Assembly: GCA_019233085.1 (NCBI GenBank)
Contig: JAFAMT010000353.1
Location: 1-33,218, forward strand
DNA: 33,218 bases
From: Herbaspirillum sp.
Lineage (GTDB): Bacteria; Pseudomonadota; Gammaproteobacteria; Burkholderiales; Burkholderiaceae_D
Direction of reading: 5' to 3'
A model generated the notes under the pieces. The model ran no database searches and was not told the origin of the DNA. It worked only from the letters and a program-made list of their open reading frames with translations. Within the stretch, counting starts at the first letter, position 1; each line of letters starts with the position of its first letter. Of this stretch, positions 1 to 9,243 are shown piece after piece. The translations under genes and the position numbers were made by a program.

Positions 1-864
1 CACGGCAACCTCGACCTGGAAGGCCAGAAGCGCGCCATCGACTTCATGATCGATGCCGGCTCCAACGGCCTGTGCATCCTGGCCAACTTCTCCGAGCAGT
101 TCGTGCTCTCCGACGCCGAGCGCGTGCTGGTACAGGACACCGTGCTGGAGCACGTGGCCGGTCGCGTGCCGGTCATCGTCACCACCACCCACTTCGGCAG
201 CCAGATCTGTGCCGAGCGCAGCCGCGCGGCCCAGGATGCGGGCGCGGCCATGGTGATGGTGATGCCGCCCTACCATGGCGCCACCTTCCGCGTGTCCGAA
301 AAGCAGATCTACGAGTTCTATGGCCGTGTCTCCGAGGCCATCGACATCCCCATCATGATCCAGGATGCCCCGGTGGCCGGCACGCCGCTGTCGGCGCCCT
401 TCCTGGCGCGCATGGCCAAGGAAATCGAAAACGTCTCCTACTTCAAGATCGAGACCGCCGGTGCTGCCTCCAAGCTGCGCGATCTGATCGAACTGGGCGG
501 TGACGCCGTGGTCGGCCCCTGGGATGGCGAAGAAGCCATCACCCTCATCCCCGACCTGGATGCCGGCGCTACCGGCGCCATGACCGGTGGCGGCTATCCG
601 GATGGCATCCGCAAGATCGTCGACGCCTACTTCGCCGGGGACACCGAGAAGGCTGCCGAGCTCTACATGCACTGGCTGCCGCTGATCAACTACGAGAACC
701 GCCAGTGCGGCCTGGCCGCCTGCAAGGCACTCATGCTCGAAGGCGGCGTCATCAAGTCCGACATGCTGCGCCACCCGCAGGCGCCGCTGCATCCCAAGGT
801 GCGCGAGGGCCTGCTGCGCGTGGCACGCCGCCTCGATCCGCTGGTGCTGAGCTGGGGCAAGTAA
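1..864 (+). CDS. araD: L-2-keto-3-deoxyarabonate dehydratase, 5' end missing
   Basis: The enzyme belongs to the DapA/N-acetylneuraminate lyase family of TIM barrels. It dehydrates L-2-keto-3-deoxyarabonate to 2-oxoglutarate semialdehyde in the non-phosphorylative L-arabinose pathway. The reading frame is open from base 1 with no start, so the N-terminus lies outside the window; 287 residues are visible against about 309 in the Azospirillum enzyme. The Schiff-base lysine sits in the YFKIET motif (codon 445-447). The stretches CILANFSEQF, MPPYHGATFRV, GPWDGEEAITL and GATGAMTGGG match, from memory, the Azospirillum brasilense enzyme closely, which favours this over generic dihydrodipicolinate synthase. 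No other arabinose gene is visible, so the rest of the pathway would be upstream or elsewhere. Confidence 0.85.
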   Translation, partial: HGNLDLEGQKRAIDFMIDAGSNGLCILANFSEQFVLSDAERVLVQDTVLEHVAGRVPVIVTTTHFGSQICAERSRAAQDAGAAMVMVMPPYHGATFRVSEKQIYEFYGRVSEAIDIPIMIQDAPVAGTPLSAPFLARMAKEIENVSYFKIETAGAASKLRDLIELGGDAVVGPWDGEEAITLIPDLDAGATGAMTGGGYPDGIRKIVDAYFAGDTEKAAELYMHWLPLINYENRQCGLAACKALMLEGGVIKSDMLRHPQAPLHPKVREGLLRVARRLDPLVLSWGK

Positions 865-914
865 GCGCCACTAAGTGCAACTAAGCGCAACGTCGCCCGG
901 CCCGCCATCTTGAA

Positions 915-1007
915 CCGTTCGGACTGAGTAGGCCCACCAGGGCCGTATCGAAGGCGCTCCTGCGCCCGGCTCACAGGCATGCCCTTGGCCAGGCTCAGGA
1001 CGAACGG
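915..1007. repeat. Interspersed palindromic repeat, copy A
   Basis: The left end CCGTTCGGACTGAG (915-928) runs on through AGGCCCACCAGGGCCGTATCGAAGGCGC to 956 in segments shared with the copies at 23319 and 31589. The right end CTCAGGACGAACGG (994-1007) is an imperfect inverted copy of the left end. It lies between the dehydratase stop and the flavin reductase start and probably folds as a REP/BIME-like hairpin in RNA. No transposase is nearby. The presence of the repeat argues against extending the next gene upstream of 1095. Confidence 0.75.
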
Positions 1008-1094
1008 CCAGTGGCGACGCAGGCGGTACCACGACAGACGTCGCGCAAGAATCTATGTCATCCTTGGCGCCTGTTCTTGCCACAGGAGTCCGCC

Positions 1095-1679
1095 TTGACC
1101 CATCCCAGCCAGTTCCGCCCCGTCGCCCTGGAGCACGCCAGCCGCCTCATCAACCACGGCCCCACCGTGCTGGTCACGGCCAGCCACGGGGGGCGCCGCA
1201 ACATCATGGCCGCCGCCTGGTCGATGCCGGTGGAGTTCACCCCGCCACGCATTGCCGTGGTGATCGACAAGAGTACCTATACCCGCGAGCTGATCACGCA
1301 ATCGGGCAGCTTCGGCATCATCGTTCCCGGTGCGGCGCTGATGGACCTGACCTATGCGGTGGGCAGCGAAACCGGCCGCGATGACGACAAGTTCGCACGC
1401 CACGGCATCGTCGCCGGCACTGGCCCCGTGCTGGGCCTGCCGGTGCTGGCACAGGGCTGCGCGGCCTGGCTGGAATGCCGCTGGCTGCCCGAGAGCCGCA
1501 GCGAACAGGCCTACGACACCTTCTTCGGTGAAGTGGTCGCGGCCGCCGCCGATGCCCGCATCTTCGAGAACGGCCACTGGCATTTCACCGACGCCAATGC
1601 CGACCTGCACACCCTGCATCACCTGGGTGCGGGCAAGTTCGTGGTGGCCGGCAACCAGTTACAGGCGCGGCTGCCCTGA
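1095..1679 (+). CDS. Flavin reductase-like (flavoredoxin-type) protein, TTG start
   Basis: The 194-residue product has the FMN-binding split-barrel fold of the flavin reductase-like family. The stretch VLVTASHGGRRNIMAAAWSMPVEFTPPR is the conserved N-terminal flavin-binding part, followed by a typical SGSFGIIVP strand. Such proteins bind FMN and act as flavin reductases or electron carriers in the cytoplasm; the partner is unknown. The frame is open back to an ATG at 1011. However, AGGAG at 1084-1088 lies six bases before an in-frame TTG at 1095, and homology begins only there. The longer version would also overlap the repeat. The gene converges on the giant gene with an 11-bp gap. Confidence 0.8.
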   Translation: MTHPSQFRPVALEHASRLINHGPTVLVTASHGGRRNIMAAAWSMPVEFTPPRIAVVIDKSTYTRELITQSGSFGIIVPGAALMDLTYAVGSETGRDDDKFARHGIVAGTGPVLGLPVLAQGCAAWLECRWLPESRSEQAYDTFFGEVVAAAADARIFENGHWHFTDANADLHTLHHLGAGKFVVAGNQLQARLP

Positions 1680-1690
1680 GTTGCCCTATC

Positions 1691-4600
1691 CTATCGTTGC
1701 GACGCGATCTCGATACGCAGCAGATAGGGCCCCTGCCGCGCCTGCCAGCGCGCCAGCAAGCGCTCGCGCAGGGTCTCCAGGCGCAGCAGGTCCAGTCCCG
1801 GCGGCTGGGCCGCCAGAGGCGGCGCGTAATGCAAGAGCATGATCGATGGGGCTTCCAGCAGGCGCTCCACCAGGGCATCGAGCTGTGCATCCCACTGCGG
1901 TAGCAGATCGCTGAGTCCGGGCACGAAGGCGGCATCGCCCAGGTTCAATCGCAAGATCCGGTAGCGCACCGCGCCGAAACTGATCTTGCTGATCTTGCCC
2001 CGCGTCAGGCGCACCGAGGCCGGATTGTCGGTGCTCAGCCGATAGCCCTCGGGCAGGGTCCGCGTATCGAGCTTGAGGACGACATTGCTGCCCCGGTCCG
2101 GGTTGGGCAGCTCCGGGCAAGGCACGTGAAAGCGCCCCTGGGCATCGCTATGGATCAGCACACCACGCGGCGTGACCAGCCTCACGCCGGCCAGCCCGGG
2201 CTCGCCCGGGTCCTGGTAGCCATTGCCATTGCGATCCTCGAAGACCTTGCCGACCAGGTCCGGACAATCCAGCGTCGGCTCGGCCACCACCCGCGTGCTG
2301 GCCTGGGCGACGCCCGAGAGCATGCGGTTGTCCACGCTGATGGTCCAGGCCTGGTTGATGTAGTCGCCCGGCTCCACCCCCGCACCCACGACGAGGATGA
2401 GACGATAGGTCTTCTTCTCGTTGGCCTGGAAATTCTGCCCGCGCCAGACCATGACACGGCCGTTCATCACCGGTTCGAGCGGCACGTGATCCAGGGACGC
2501 ACTGCCGCGCCGGTACTTGAACCCCGGCGGCATCTGGTCCAGCAGGTTCACCGCCCCCACCGGATGGGCCCGGTTGTTGACGACCGTGATGGAATACGGC
2601 ACCAGGTCGCCCCGCGCCGCTCTCATCATGGGTGTGCTCTTGAACACGGTCAGCAAACCGGTGGCGGCCTTGTCCAGCGGCAGGTGATTGTTCAGCACGG
2701 GGGCCGAGCTGTCCGAGAGGACGAATCCCAGGTAGTACTGTGCGCTGGCAGCGCCACCGTCGACGATGCCCACGCAGGCCGCCGGATTGGCCGCCGGTAC
2801 TGCCGCGCCAGGCGCGCCATTGCTGGCCTGCACCCGCGCCGGGGCAGGCAGCGCCCCGACCGTGAGCTCACCCTGGCAAGGCGGCATGCTGGCGGCCGTT
2901 CCCTGCTGGTAGGCCTGCGGCCCCAGCACGGCGAGCCGGTACAGACCCGGTGGGAAGCCGCCCTGCAGCAGGAACTGGTAAAAGCCGTTGACACCCGTCA
3001 CCTGGCTGGCCTGCCCACCCACCAGGTGGTGCGCTGGATCGAAGCCGGCCGGCCCCGACAGCGTCACGGTAGCGCCGGCCACCGGCTGCCGGGTCTGGGC
3101 GTCGTAGACCACCCCGGACGGATCCAGCGGCAGGTTCTGCTCCAGCACCTGTTCACCGGGGAACAGGGTGATCCCCGTGATCTTGCCCAGTACGGAGACG
3201 TCGCCGCGACGGTTACCCGAACTGGCCGTCGTCGACACGACCTTGCCGCTGGAGAGGAAGGTGATGGCAAAGCCGCTACCGGTCGGCAGGCCGCTTTCCT
3301 CGTACCCGGGGCAATGCAGGTTGTCGAACTGGTAGAAGCCCTGGGCATTGCTTTGCACGCTGCAGACCAGGGCGCCGTTCTGCGCCAGCTGCGCCGTCCA
3401 GCCGGCCATGCCGGCCTGCACGCTGGCGGGCGCGCGCGCACCGGCATGGTCGGCCTTGAGGTAGACGTAACCGCTGACGATGGGCAATTGCAGGAACAGG
3501 CTGGCCAGTTCGGCAAAGTTGTAGTCCACCAGCATGTCACCGGCGCGCGCCACGATGCCTCGGATCACATCGGCCCCGCCGGCCGCCACCGGCTTGCTGG
3601 CGTCGGCCAGGCCGGGTTGGCCGGGCGGCACAGTGGTCAGGCCGTCCTGATAGTTGGCCGGCTGGATCTCGGTGAGGCTGTATCCGCTTGCATCCGAAGG
3701 AGGCAGGTTGTCGAAGCGGTAGGTGCCATCGGCGCCGGTGAGCTTGCTCAGCTGCACGACATTGCCGGCGACATCCTTGCCGCCCAGTCGTATCGTCACG
3801 TTGGCGATACCGGTGTCACCGGCATCGACGATGCCATTCTTGTTGCGGTCAACGAAGACGCGCCCCGCAATCGACATGGTCGGCACCTCGGCAAAGTGGT
3901 AGTTGCCCAGCACATCGCCTGCCCGCGCGACGATGCCGCTGATCGTATCGGTGGCACCCACGGCAACCGGCTTGGTGCTGCCAGCCACCCCCGGCTGGCC
4001 AGCGGGCACCGTGGTGCGGCCATCGAGATAGCCGGCCGGCTGGATCTCGGTGAGGGTATAACCCGCCGCGCCGGACGGCGGCAGCTTGTCGAACTGGTAG
4101 CGGCCATCGGCAGCGCTTTGCGTGCTGCGGGTCACGGCATTGCCGGCCCAGTCCGCGCCGGCCAGTTGCACTGTCACGTTGGCGATGCCGGCCTCGCCGG
4201 CATCCACCACCCCGTTGTTGTTGGCATCCGCATAGACGCGCCCTGCCACCGACACTTGCGCCAGCGCCGCGAAGTTGTTGCCGCCCGAGGAAGCCGTGCG
4301 GCCGCTGGCATCGACCAGGATCACGATGCCGCTGATGCTGCTGGGCCAGGCCGTCACCGCACTGGCGCTGCCGCTGCTGCCGCCACCGCCTCCCTGCACC
4401 GGGCCGGCAGTGGTGATGCCGGTGACGGTATTGGCCGGGTGGGTCGCCAGGCTCACCGTGTATTGGCCCGCCGCGAGCCCGCCGAAGCTATAGCTGCCGC
4501 TGGCATCAGTCGTGGCCTGCACGCTGACGGCCACGTCATCCCCACCACCGGGGGCGCCATCCGGGCCATAGCTGATGCCAGCGAGGCTCACCACGACGCC

Positions 4601-7600
4601 GGCGAGGCCGGGCTTGCTGCTGTCGTAGAGGCCGTTGGGCGCTCCGGCAGCGTCGAGGAAGACCTTGCCCGAGATCACCCCCGGCGGATTGGCTGTCAGA
4701 CTGGCCGTGGCCGGCAGGACATTGCTGCCCACCGTGGTCGACAGAGCCCCGGCGGCGATGACGTTACTGTAGCTGCCCTCGGCGGCGGCCGTGACGTCGA
4801 CCTGGATGGTGCAGCCTCCGGCCGGCAACACCGCGCCGCTGGCATAGCGCACCACCGTCGCACCGGCAGCCGCACTGACCCGGGCCGGATCGCAACTGCC
4901 GCCCAGCTTGGGGCTGGACGCCACCGTCATGCCACTGGGCAGGTTATCCATCAGGTCGGCGCTGAGCGTGATCGCGGTGCTGTTGTCGTTGCCCAGCGCC
5001 AGGGTCAGCGTGGATACCCCGCCCGCGCGGATCTGGGATGCGCTGAACTGCTTGGTCAGCGTAGGGGCTTGGGCCACCGTCAGGATGGCACTGGCCGGGA
5101 GGTCGTTGTCCACGCCTTCGCTGTCCTGCAGCGCATGGGCGGCGATGCTGTTGGTGTAGCTTCCGGGGACATCGCTGACCACGTCGACGCTGACCTGGCA
5201 GGTCCCCGACGCCGGCAGCGTGGCGCCATTGAGCGTGACGGTCCGGGCCGCTGCGTCGACGGCCACGCTGCCACCGGCACAGGTGGTGGTGGCATGGTGC
5301 AGCGGCGCCGGTGCCAGGTTGGGCGGCAAGGTATCGACCAGGCGCAGCGCCGTCAGGGCAATCGCATTGCCATTGACCAGCGTGATGGTGACGGTGGCAG
5401 GAACCTGCCGCCCCACCACCGAGGGAGCAAAGCTCGTCGATACCTGCACGGCACTGCGCACCTCCAGTGCTGCGCCGGCCGCGACCCAGTTACTGGCCGG
5501 CCCGCCATCGAAGTTGCCGGTGACCTCGCCCACCGGCAGCGTGTTCTGGTAGTGGCCTTCACTGCTGGCCACCACGTCCAGTTCGATGCTGCAGGCACTG
5601 GGCAGGCCCGTGGCAGGCGGCATCGATGCGCCCGTCAGCCGCACCTGGCCGGCACTGGCAGTGAGCGAGCCAGCGCTGCAGGTGGTCACCGCGTTGGCGG
5701 GCGTGGCCACGACCAGGCCTGCGGGCAGATGGTCGGTCAGCGCCAGGCTGTCCAGCGCCACGCCTACCTTGTGCGACAGGTTCAGGCGCAGGCGGGACAC
5801 CGATCCCGGCCGGACCAGCGCCGGCATGAACGACTGGCTCACGTCGATACGTCCGCCCGCAGTCAGGCTGATGGTCGCTCCGGCCGGATTGCTGACACCC
5901 TCGCTGGAAGCCACCGCCTGCACCGGAATGACGTTGACAGCCTTGCCGACCTTGGTCGACGTGACATGGGCGCTCAGGGTGCAGCTGGCGCCGAAGGGCA
6001 GGCTGGCCCCTGTCATGCCGAAGCTGCTGCCATCGCCGGCGGCATTGAGCGTGGCGCCGGGACAGGTGCTGCTCAGGTTGAACGGTGCAATGAGCTGCAT
6101 GCCGGTGGACGCCGCAGCGGCCATGCCGTTGGCGGTGAAATAGTCGCTCAGGCGCAGGTTGCTCAGCGCCTGAGGCGACTTGTTCTGCAACAGGATCGTC
6201 AGCACGCTGTCCTGGCCCGGCATGGCCAGCGTGGCCGGCACGAGCGTGGCACTCACCACCACCGCCGGCGGCGTACTGTTGGCCAGGGTGGCCGATACCG
6301 GGGTCAGGTTCTGGACGCCGCCGCTGGCAGTGATGCCGCCGGCGGGAATCGAATTGACCCAGGGCGCCGCGCCGCTGCCGATCACATCGAAGACCAGCTG
6401 GCAGCTGCTGGATGCCGGCAGGTTCCCGCCCGTCATGGTCACGCTGCCAGCCCCCGGCACGGCCGTCACGCTCGCCCCGCCGCAGGTGCTGGAGGCATTG
6501 GCCGGACTGGCTACCTCCATGTGGGGTGGCAGGGGATCGTTGAGTGCCAGGTTGCCCAGGGGGCCGGTGCCGGTATTGGTGAGAGCCACCGTCACCGTGG
6601 ATCGCCCACCTTCGCCGATGCTCGCCGGCGCAAAGGCCTTGGTCGCGCCCAGTATCGGGGTGTTGTAGACCAGGGTCGCCGGCGCCGGTGCGGTCAGTGC
6701 CGAACTCCTGGGCGTATAGGCGCTGCCATCGATGGCATAGTTGCCGCTGCCGCTGAGCGCCTGCTTGGGCAGGGCCAGCGTATAGGTATCGGCCGGACCG
6801 ATCACTTGCACGCTGACCGTACAGGTACTGGCCTGGTTCTTACCGACGATGTTGGGGTTGATGGTGCGCGGCCCCAGCGACGCACCGGACAGCGCAACCG
6901 TCTTGCCGCCGGCCACGGCCGTGACAGTGCCACCGGTACAGGTGGTGGCGGCATTGGCCGGACTGGCCACCCGCAGCTGCCTGCCCAGGGCCGTCAGCGG
7001 CAAGGCCGCGCTGAAGCCGAGATTGCTGACCGTGCCGACACTGCTGTTGGCCAGGGTAAAGCTCAGGGTCACCGGCACGCCCTCGGGGGAGCTGGCCACG
7101 CCGAAGGCTGCGCTGATGGCCAGGGGCGCAATGACTTGCATCTGCGTGCTGCTCTGGCTGGCGTTGGCGACCGTAAAACCGGTGACCGGATTGACCCAGC
7201 TGACCGCACCAAGCTCCAGGCTGTTGATCGGTGTGGCGTTTTCGACGGCATCCTTGGGTAGCGCGGCCCAGAAACCCAGCGTGCAGACGCTGTTCAACAG
7301 CACATTGTCGAGCGTGAACACGGGATTGCTGTTGGCCCCGCCGACGTTGACCACCGTGCAGCCGCCCAGCGTCGCCGCCTGGCTGGTATTGATGGCACTC
7401 CAGGCCGGCAGGCCGGTGCTGCCGGTCCAGCCAGGAAATCGCACCATGGCCGAATTGGATTGCAGCCGGTCATTGACCGTCAGGCCGTTGAGGGTCTGCC
7501 CGGCAAAGTTGTTGATCAGGATCTCGAAGAACACCGGATCGCCCGGCGCCACGAACTTGGGCGAGCTCACCTTGGAGAGCTGGAAGTTATTCCACAGGAA

Positions 7601-8170
7601 TACCGAATTCTTCGCCGCGAAGCTCACGCTCACGGCGGAGCTTCCGCTGCTTACGGATGCCGCCTTGGGAGTGACTGTCACCACCTTGTTCTGGGCCACC
7701 CCGATGCTGCCGGAGAACGGGACCGCGATCGTACAGGAGGCCCCGGCACCCAGCGTGGTCGCCGACAGCTGCAACCCCTGGTTGCCGTTGATGCGCGTGA
7801 CAGCGGCAGCCGGACAGGTAGTCCCGAGCGACACCGTGCTGCCGCCGACCACGGCACTGGTCTGCACCTGCAAGGTGGTCAATGTCGCGGCATCGGTCCC
7901 GATGGGATTGAACGCGAAGGCCGGCACACCCAGCGGGCTGCTGCCGCTGTTGCGCAACGTCACGGTCAGCGACGATCCCTGGCCCGCGGCGATATTGGAT
8001 TGGGAAAACGAAGTGCTCACGCTCAGCTGCGCCAGCGCCGCCGAGTTCGACAGCAGTAACAGGCACATCAGCACCCAGGGCCGGGCAAGACGCCACCAGG
8101 GAGATGCAAGAAAGGAGCGAGACGGAATAGGCGACATTTCCCTAGCGAAGGACAAGGCAGGCTCTCCCAT
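1691..8170 (-). CDS. Giant exported DUF11/SdrD-B repeat protein
   Basis: The 2159-residue protein is predicted to be secreted or surface exposed. A Sec signal peptide ends near residue 47 (hydrophobic VLMCLLLL, then a SAALA cleavage site). About eight DUF11-type beta-sandwich repeats of 120-160 residues follow (roughly 48-1160). Each carries a TTC..G..V...G....L.GA.LP...C pattern that suggests one disulfide per repeat. Next come SdrD-B/Cna-B-like domains with calcium-loop motifs such as DANNNGVVDAGE and DRNKNGIVDAGD, a further DUF11 unit, another loop DRNGNGYQDPGE, and a charged C-terminal tail. No LPXTG motif, autotransporter barrel or type I secretion partner is visible. An alternative ATG at 8137 has a slightly better purine stretch before it. 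The role is probably adhesion or matrix, but this is inference. Long plus-strand ORFs over it are shadows. Confidence 0.8.
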   Translation of the reverse strand: MGEPALSFAREMSPIPSRSFLASPWWRLARPWVLMCLLLLSNSAALAQLSVSTSFSQSNIAAGQGSSLTVTLRNSGSSPLGVPAFAFNPIGTDAATLTTLQVQTSAVVGGSTVSLGTTCPAAAVTRINGNQGLQLSATTLGAGASCTIAVPFSGSIGVAQNKVVTVTPKAASVSSGSSAVSVSFAAKNSVFLWNNFQLSKVSSPKFVAPGDPVFFEILINNFAGQTLNGLTVNDRLQSNSAMVRFPGWTGSTGLPAWSAINTSQAATLGGCTVVNVGGANSNPVFTLDNVLLNSVCTLGFWAALPKDAVENATPINSLELGAVSWVNPVTGFTVANASQSSTQMQVIAPLAISAAFGVASSPEGVPVTLSFTLANSSVGTVSNLGFSAALPLTALGRQLRVASPANAATTCTGGTVTAVAGGKTVALSGASLGPRTINPNIVGKNQASTCTVSVQVIGPADTYTLALPKQALSGSGNYAIDGSAYTPRSSALTAPAPATLVYNTPILGATKAFAPASIGEGGRSTVTVALTNTGTGPLGNLALNDPLPPHMEVASPANASSTCGGASVTAVPGAGSVTMTGGNLPASSSCQLVFDVIGSGAAPWVNSIPAGGITASGGVQNLTPVSATLANSTPPAVVVSATLVPATLAMPGQDSVLTILLQNKSPQALSNLRLSDYFTANGMAAAASTGMQLIAPFNLSSTCPGATLNAAGDGSSFGMTGASLPFGASCTLSAHVTSTKVGKAVNVIPVQAVASSEGVSNPAGATISLTAGGRIDVSQSFMPALVRPGSVSRLRLNLSHKVGVALDSLALTDHLPAGLVVATPANAVTTCSAGSLTASAGQVRLTGASMPPATGLPSACSIELDVVASSEGHYQNTLPVGEVTGNFDGGPASNWVAAGAALEVRSAVQVSTSFAPSVVGRQVPATVTITLVNGNAIALTALRLVDTLPPNLAPAPLHHATTTCAGGSVAVDAAARTVTLNGATLPASGTCQVSVDVVSDVPGSYTNSIAAHALQDSEGVDNDLPASAILTVAQAPTLTKQFSASQIRAGGVSTLTLALGNDNSTAITLSADLMDNLPSGMTVASSPKLGGSCDPARVSAAAGATVVRYASGAVLPAGGCTIQVDVTAAAEGSYSNVIAAGALSTTVGSNVLPATASLTANPPGVISGKVFLDAAGAPNGLYDSSKPGLAGVVVSLAGISYGPDGAPGGGDDVAVSVQATTDASGSYSFGGLAAGQYTVSLATHPANTVTGITTAGPVQGGGGGSSGSASAVTAWPSSISGIVILVDASGRTASSGGNNFAALAQVSVAGRVYADANNNGVVDAGEAGIANVTVQLAGADWAGNAVTRSTQSAADGRYQFDKLPPSGAAGYTLTEIQPAGYLDGRTTVPAGQPGVAGSTKPVAVGATDTISGIVARAGDVLGNYHFAEVPTMSIAGRVFVDRNKNGIVDAGDTGIANVTIRLGGKDVAGNVVQLSKLTGADGTYRFDNLPPSDASGYSLTEIQPANYQDGLTTVPPGQPGLADASKPVAAGGADVIRGIVARAGDMLVDYNFAELASLFLQLPIVSGYVYLKADHAGARAPASVQAGMAGWTAQLAQNGALVCSVQSNAQGFYQFDNLHCPGYEESGLPTGSGFAITFLSSGKVVSTTASSGNRRGDVSVLGKITGITLFPGEQVLEQNLPLDPSGVVYDAQTRQPVAGATVTLSGPAGFDPAHHLVGGQASQVTGVNGFYQFLLQGGFPPGLYRLAVLGPQAYQQGTAASMPPCQGELTVGALPAPARVQASNGAPGAAVPAANPAACVGIVDGGAASAQYYLGFVLSDSSAPVLNNHLPLDKAATGLLTVFKSTPMMRAARGDLVPYSITVVNNRAHPVGAVNLLDQMPPGFKYRRGSASLDHVPLEPVMNGRVMVWRGQNFQANEKKTYRLILVVGAGVEPGDYINQAWTISVDNRMLSGVAQASTRVVAEPTLDCPDLVGKVFEDRNGNGYQDPGEPGLAGVRLVTPRGVLIHSDAQGRFHVPCPELPNPDRGSNVVLKLDTRTLPEGYRLSTDNPASVRLTRGKISKISFGAVRYRILRLNLGDAAFVPGLSDLLPQWDAQLDALVERLLEAPSIMLLHYAPPLAAQPPGLDLLRLETLRERLLARWQARQGPYLLRIEIASQR
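3499..4256 (-). repeat. Two tandem 126-codon SdrD-B repeats inside the giant gene
   Basis: Two adjacent 126-residue units align end to end without a gap, at about 3878-4256 and 3499-3877. By eye 79 of 126 residues are identical (63%). Shared blocks include NG.VDAG, GIANVT, LPPS, LTEIQPA and GIVARAGD. The equal length points to duplication of one domain within the gene, followed by divergence. Confidence 0.8.
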
Positions 8171-8245
8171 CCGGTTTGCGCCGGCAGAGGGAGGAACGTG
8201 CCGGAAGGTGGAAGGTGGTACTCAAACGTAAGCGGCTTGCGTCAG

Positions 8246-8263
8246 CCTCCCTCGCGGGAGGCC
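8246..8263. other. Hairpin in the gap between the response regulator and giant genes
   Basis: GCCTCCC-TCGC-GGGAGGC forms a perfect 7-bp stem with a four-base loop. It lies 23 bp after the stop of the response regulator gene and 76 bp before the giant gene, both on the minus strand. No T-run follows, so it is not a standard intrinsic terminator. It may be a partial terminator or an RNA stabiliser between the two genes. Confidence 0.4.
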
Positions 8264-8286
8264 GACGACACCAGCCGGCAGGACAA

Positions 8287-8970
8287 TCAGCAGATCTGGA
8301 TCTTTTCGGTGAAGCAGTAGCAGTAGCCCACGCCATGCATGGTGCGCAGTGGCAGGTCGCACATGGCGCCGTCACGCCACTTGCGACGCAATCGGCTGAC
8401 GGTCTTCTCCAGCACCCGCTCATCGAAGCCTACCCATTCGATCCCGAAGGCGTGGGCGATGGCACAACGATCGGCAGCGTGGTGGGAACTGTCGGCCAGC
8501 AGCCTGAGCAATGCCATCTCGCGCGGATTGATCGGCACCGCATCACGGTGAGGCGCGCGCAGCGTGCGGGCGATGGTATCCAGGCTCCAGGCCTGTGGTG
8601 CGATGCGTCGCAGTATCGTGTCGATGTAGGCACGAATGAGGCTCGTCATCGGCGGTTTGGGCTCGCAGAAGTCCGCACCACTCTGCAAACCCGTGATGCG
8701 TATGCCCGGAGGATCGTCATCACCCGACAGCAACAGGATCCCCAGACGTGCATCGACGGCGCGCAGGCGCGACGCGATGGCACAACCCGCTCCCCGGGCA
8801 CACCCCATATCGATGACGGCAATGTCGTACTGGATATCGGAGGTCATCAGGTGTTCTCCATCGGCGACCACCAAGCTCACCTTGTGATCATCGCTCAACA
8901 GAAATCGGTGTATTGCGCTGATGGAATGCGATGCGTGAACACCATCCTCGATCAACATAATCCTTGCCAT
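8287..8970 (-). CDS. OmpR/PhoB-type response regulator
   Basis: The 227-residue DNA-binding response regulator is cytoplasmic. The receiver domain (about 1-120) has acidic residues E8/D9, the probable phosphoacceptor D54 in AVIDMG, S82, and K105 in the CEPKPP turn. The receiver therefore looks phosphorylatable, although the sequence is divergent. The C-terminal winged helix (about 140-222) ends in LEKTVSRLRRKW and LRTMHGVGY, typical of Trans_reg_C. A purine-rich AGGGAAAGAG precedes the ATG. The giant surface-protein gene starts 116 bp downstream on the same strand, so this regulator may control or be co-transcribed with it. No kinase is paired on this strand; the hybrid kinase across the divergent gap is a candidate partner. 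Confidence 0.8.
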   Translation of the reverse strand: MARIMLIEDGVHASHSISAIHRFLLSDDHKVSLVVADGEHLMTSDIQYDIAVIDMGCARGAGCAIASRLRAVDARLGILLLSGDDDPPGIRITGLQSGADFCEPKPPMTSLIRAYIDTILRRIAPQAWSLDTIARTLRAPHRDAVPINPREMALLRLLADSSHHAADRCAIAHAFGIEWVGFDERVLEKTVSRLRRKWRDGAMCDLPLRTMHGVGYCYCFTEKIQIC

Positions 8971-9243
8971 TATTTCTCTTTCCCTTTCTATCAGTGACGA
9001 TTGGAAAACCGACTAACAAAATAAGAATTCGTTCGGATCGACATGCCGCCAAAACCTTTGCTGGCAACACATGACGACATGAAGGGAAAAATTTATCGTA
9101 AAACTTTTAGTTTTCCCTGACTCTCCTTTTGCCCCTTGGCCCCTTTGTTGTGATGGCGGGAAAAATATTTTCTGTTCCACGTTTTTTACTACGTTTGTTC
9201 CCGCATTCGATGTAATTTCCGCACATTCGCCACGAGGAAAAAA
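8971..9243. promoter_or_regulatory. AT-rich divergent intergenic region between two response regulators
   Basis: This 273-bp gap separates divergent regulator genes and must hold both promoters. It is clearly richer in A and T than the flanking genes, with runs such as GGGAAAAATATTTTC near 9160. The plus-strand gene has a good ribosome binding site, GAGGAAAA, just before the ATG at 9244. I could not place convincing -35 and -10 boxes. No credible ORF is present. Confidence 0.5.

Noticed and set aside
2126-7261. A 1711-codon open frame on the plus strand opposite the giant surface-protein gene
   Set aside because: The translation is rich in His, Arg and Gly with no domain, signal or fold. It is a shadow of the minus-strand gene, whose signal peptide and domain repeats are clear, and reflects GC-rich codon use.
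6849-8231. A 460-codon plus-strand frame opposite the start of the giant gene
   Set aside because: It mirrors the repeats of the minus-strand gene in low-complexity Ala/Leu/Thr sequence and has no family likeness.
8246-8263. Intrinsic terminator between the response regulator and giant genes
   Set aside because: The stem is good but no T-run follows on either strand, so it is listed only as a hairpin.
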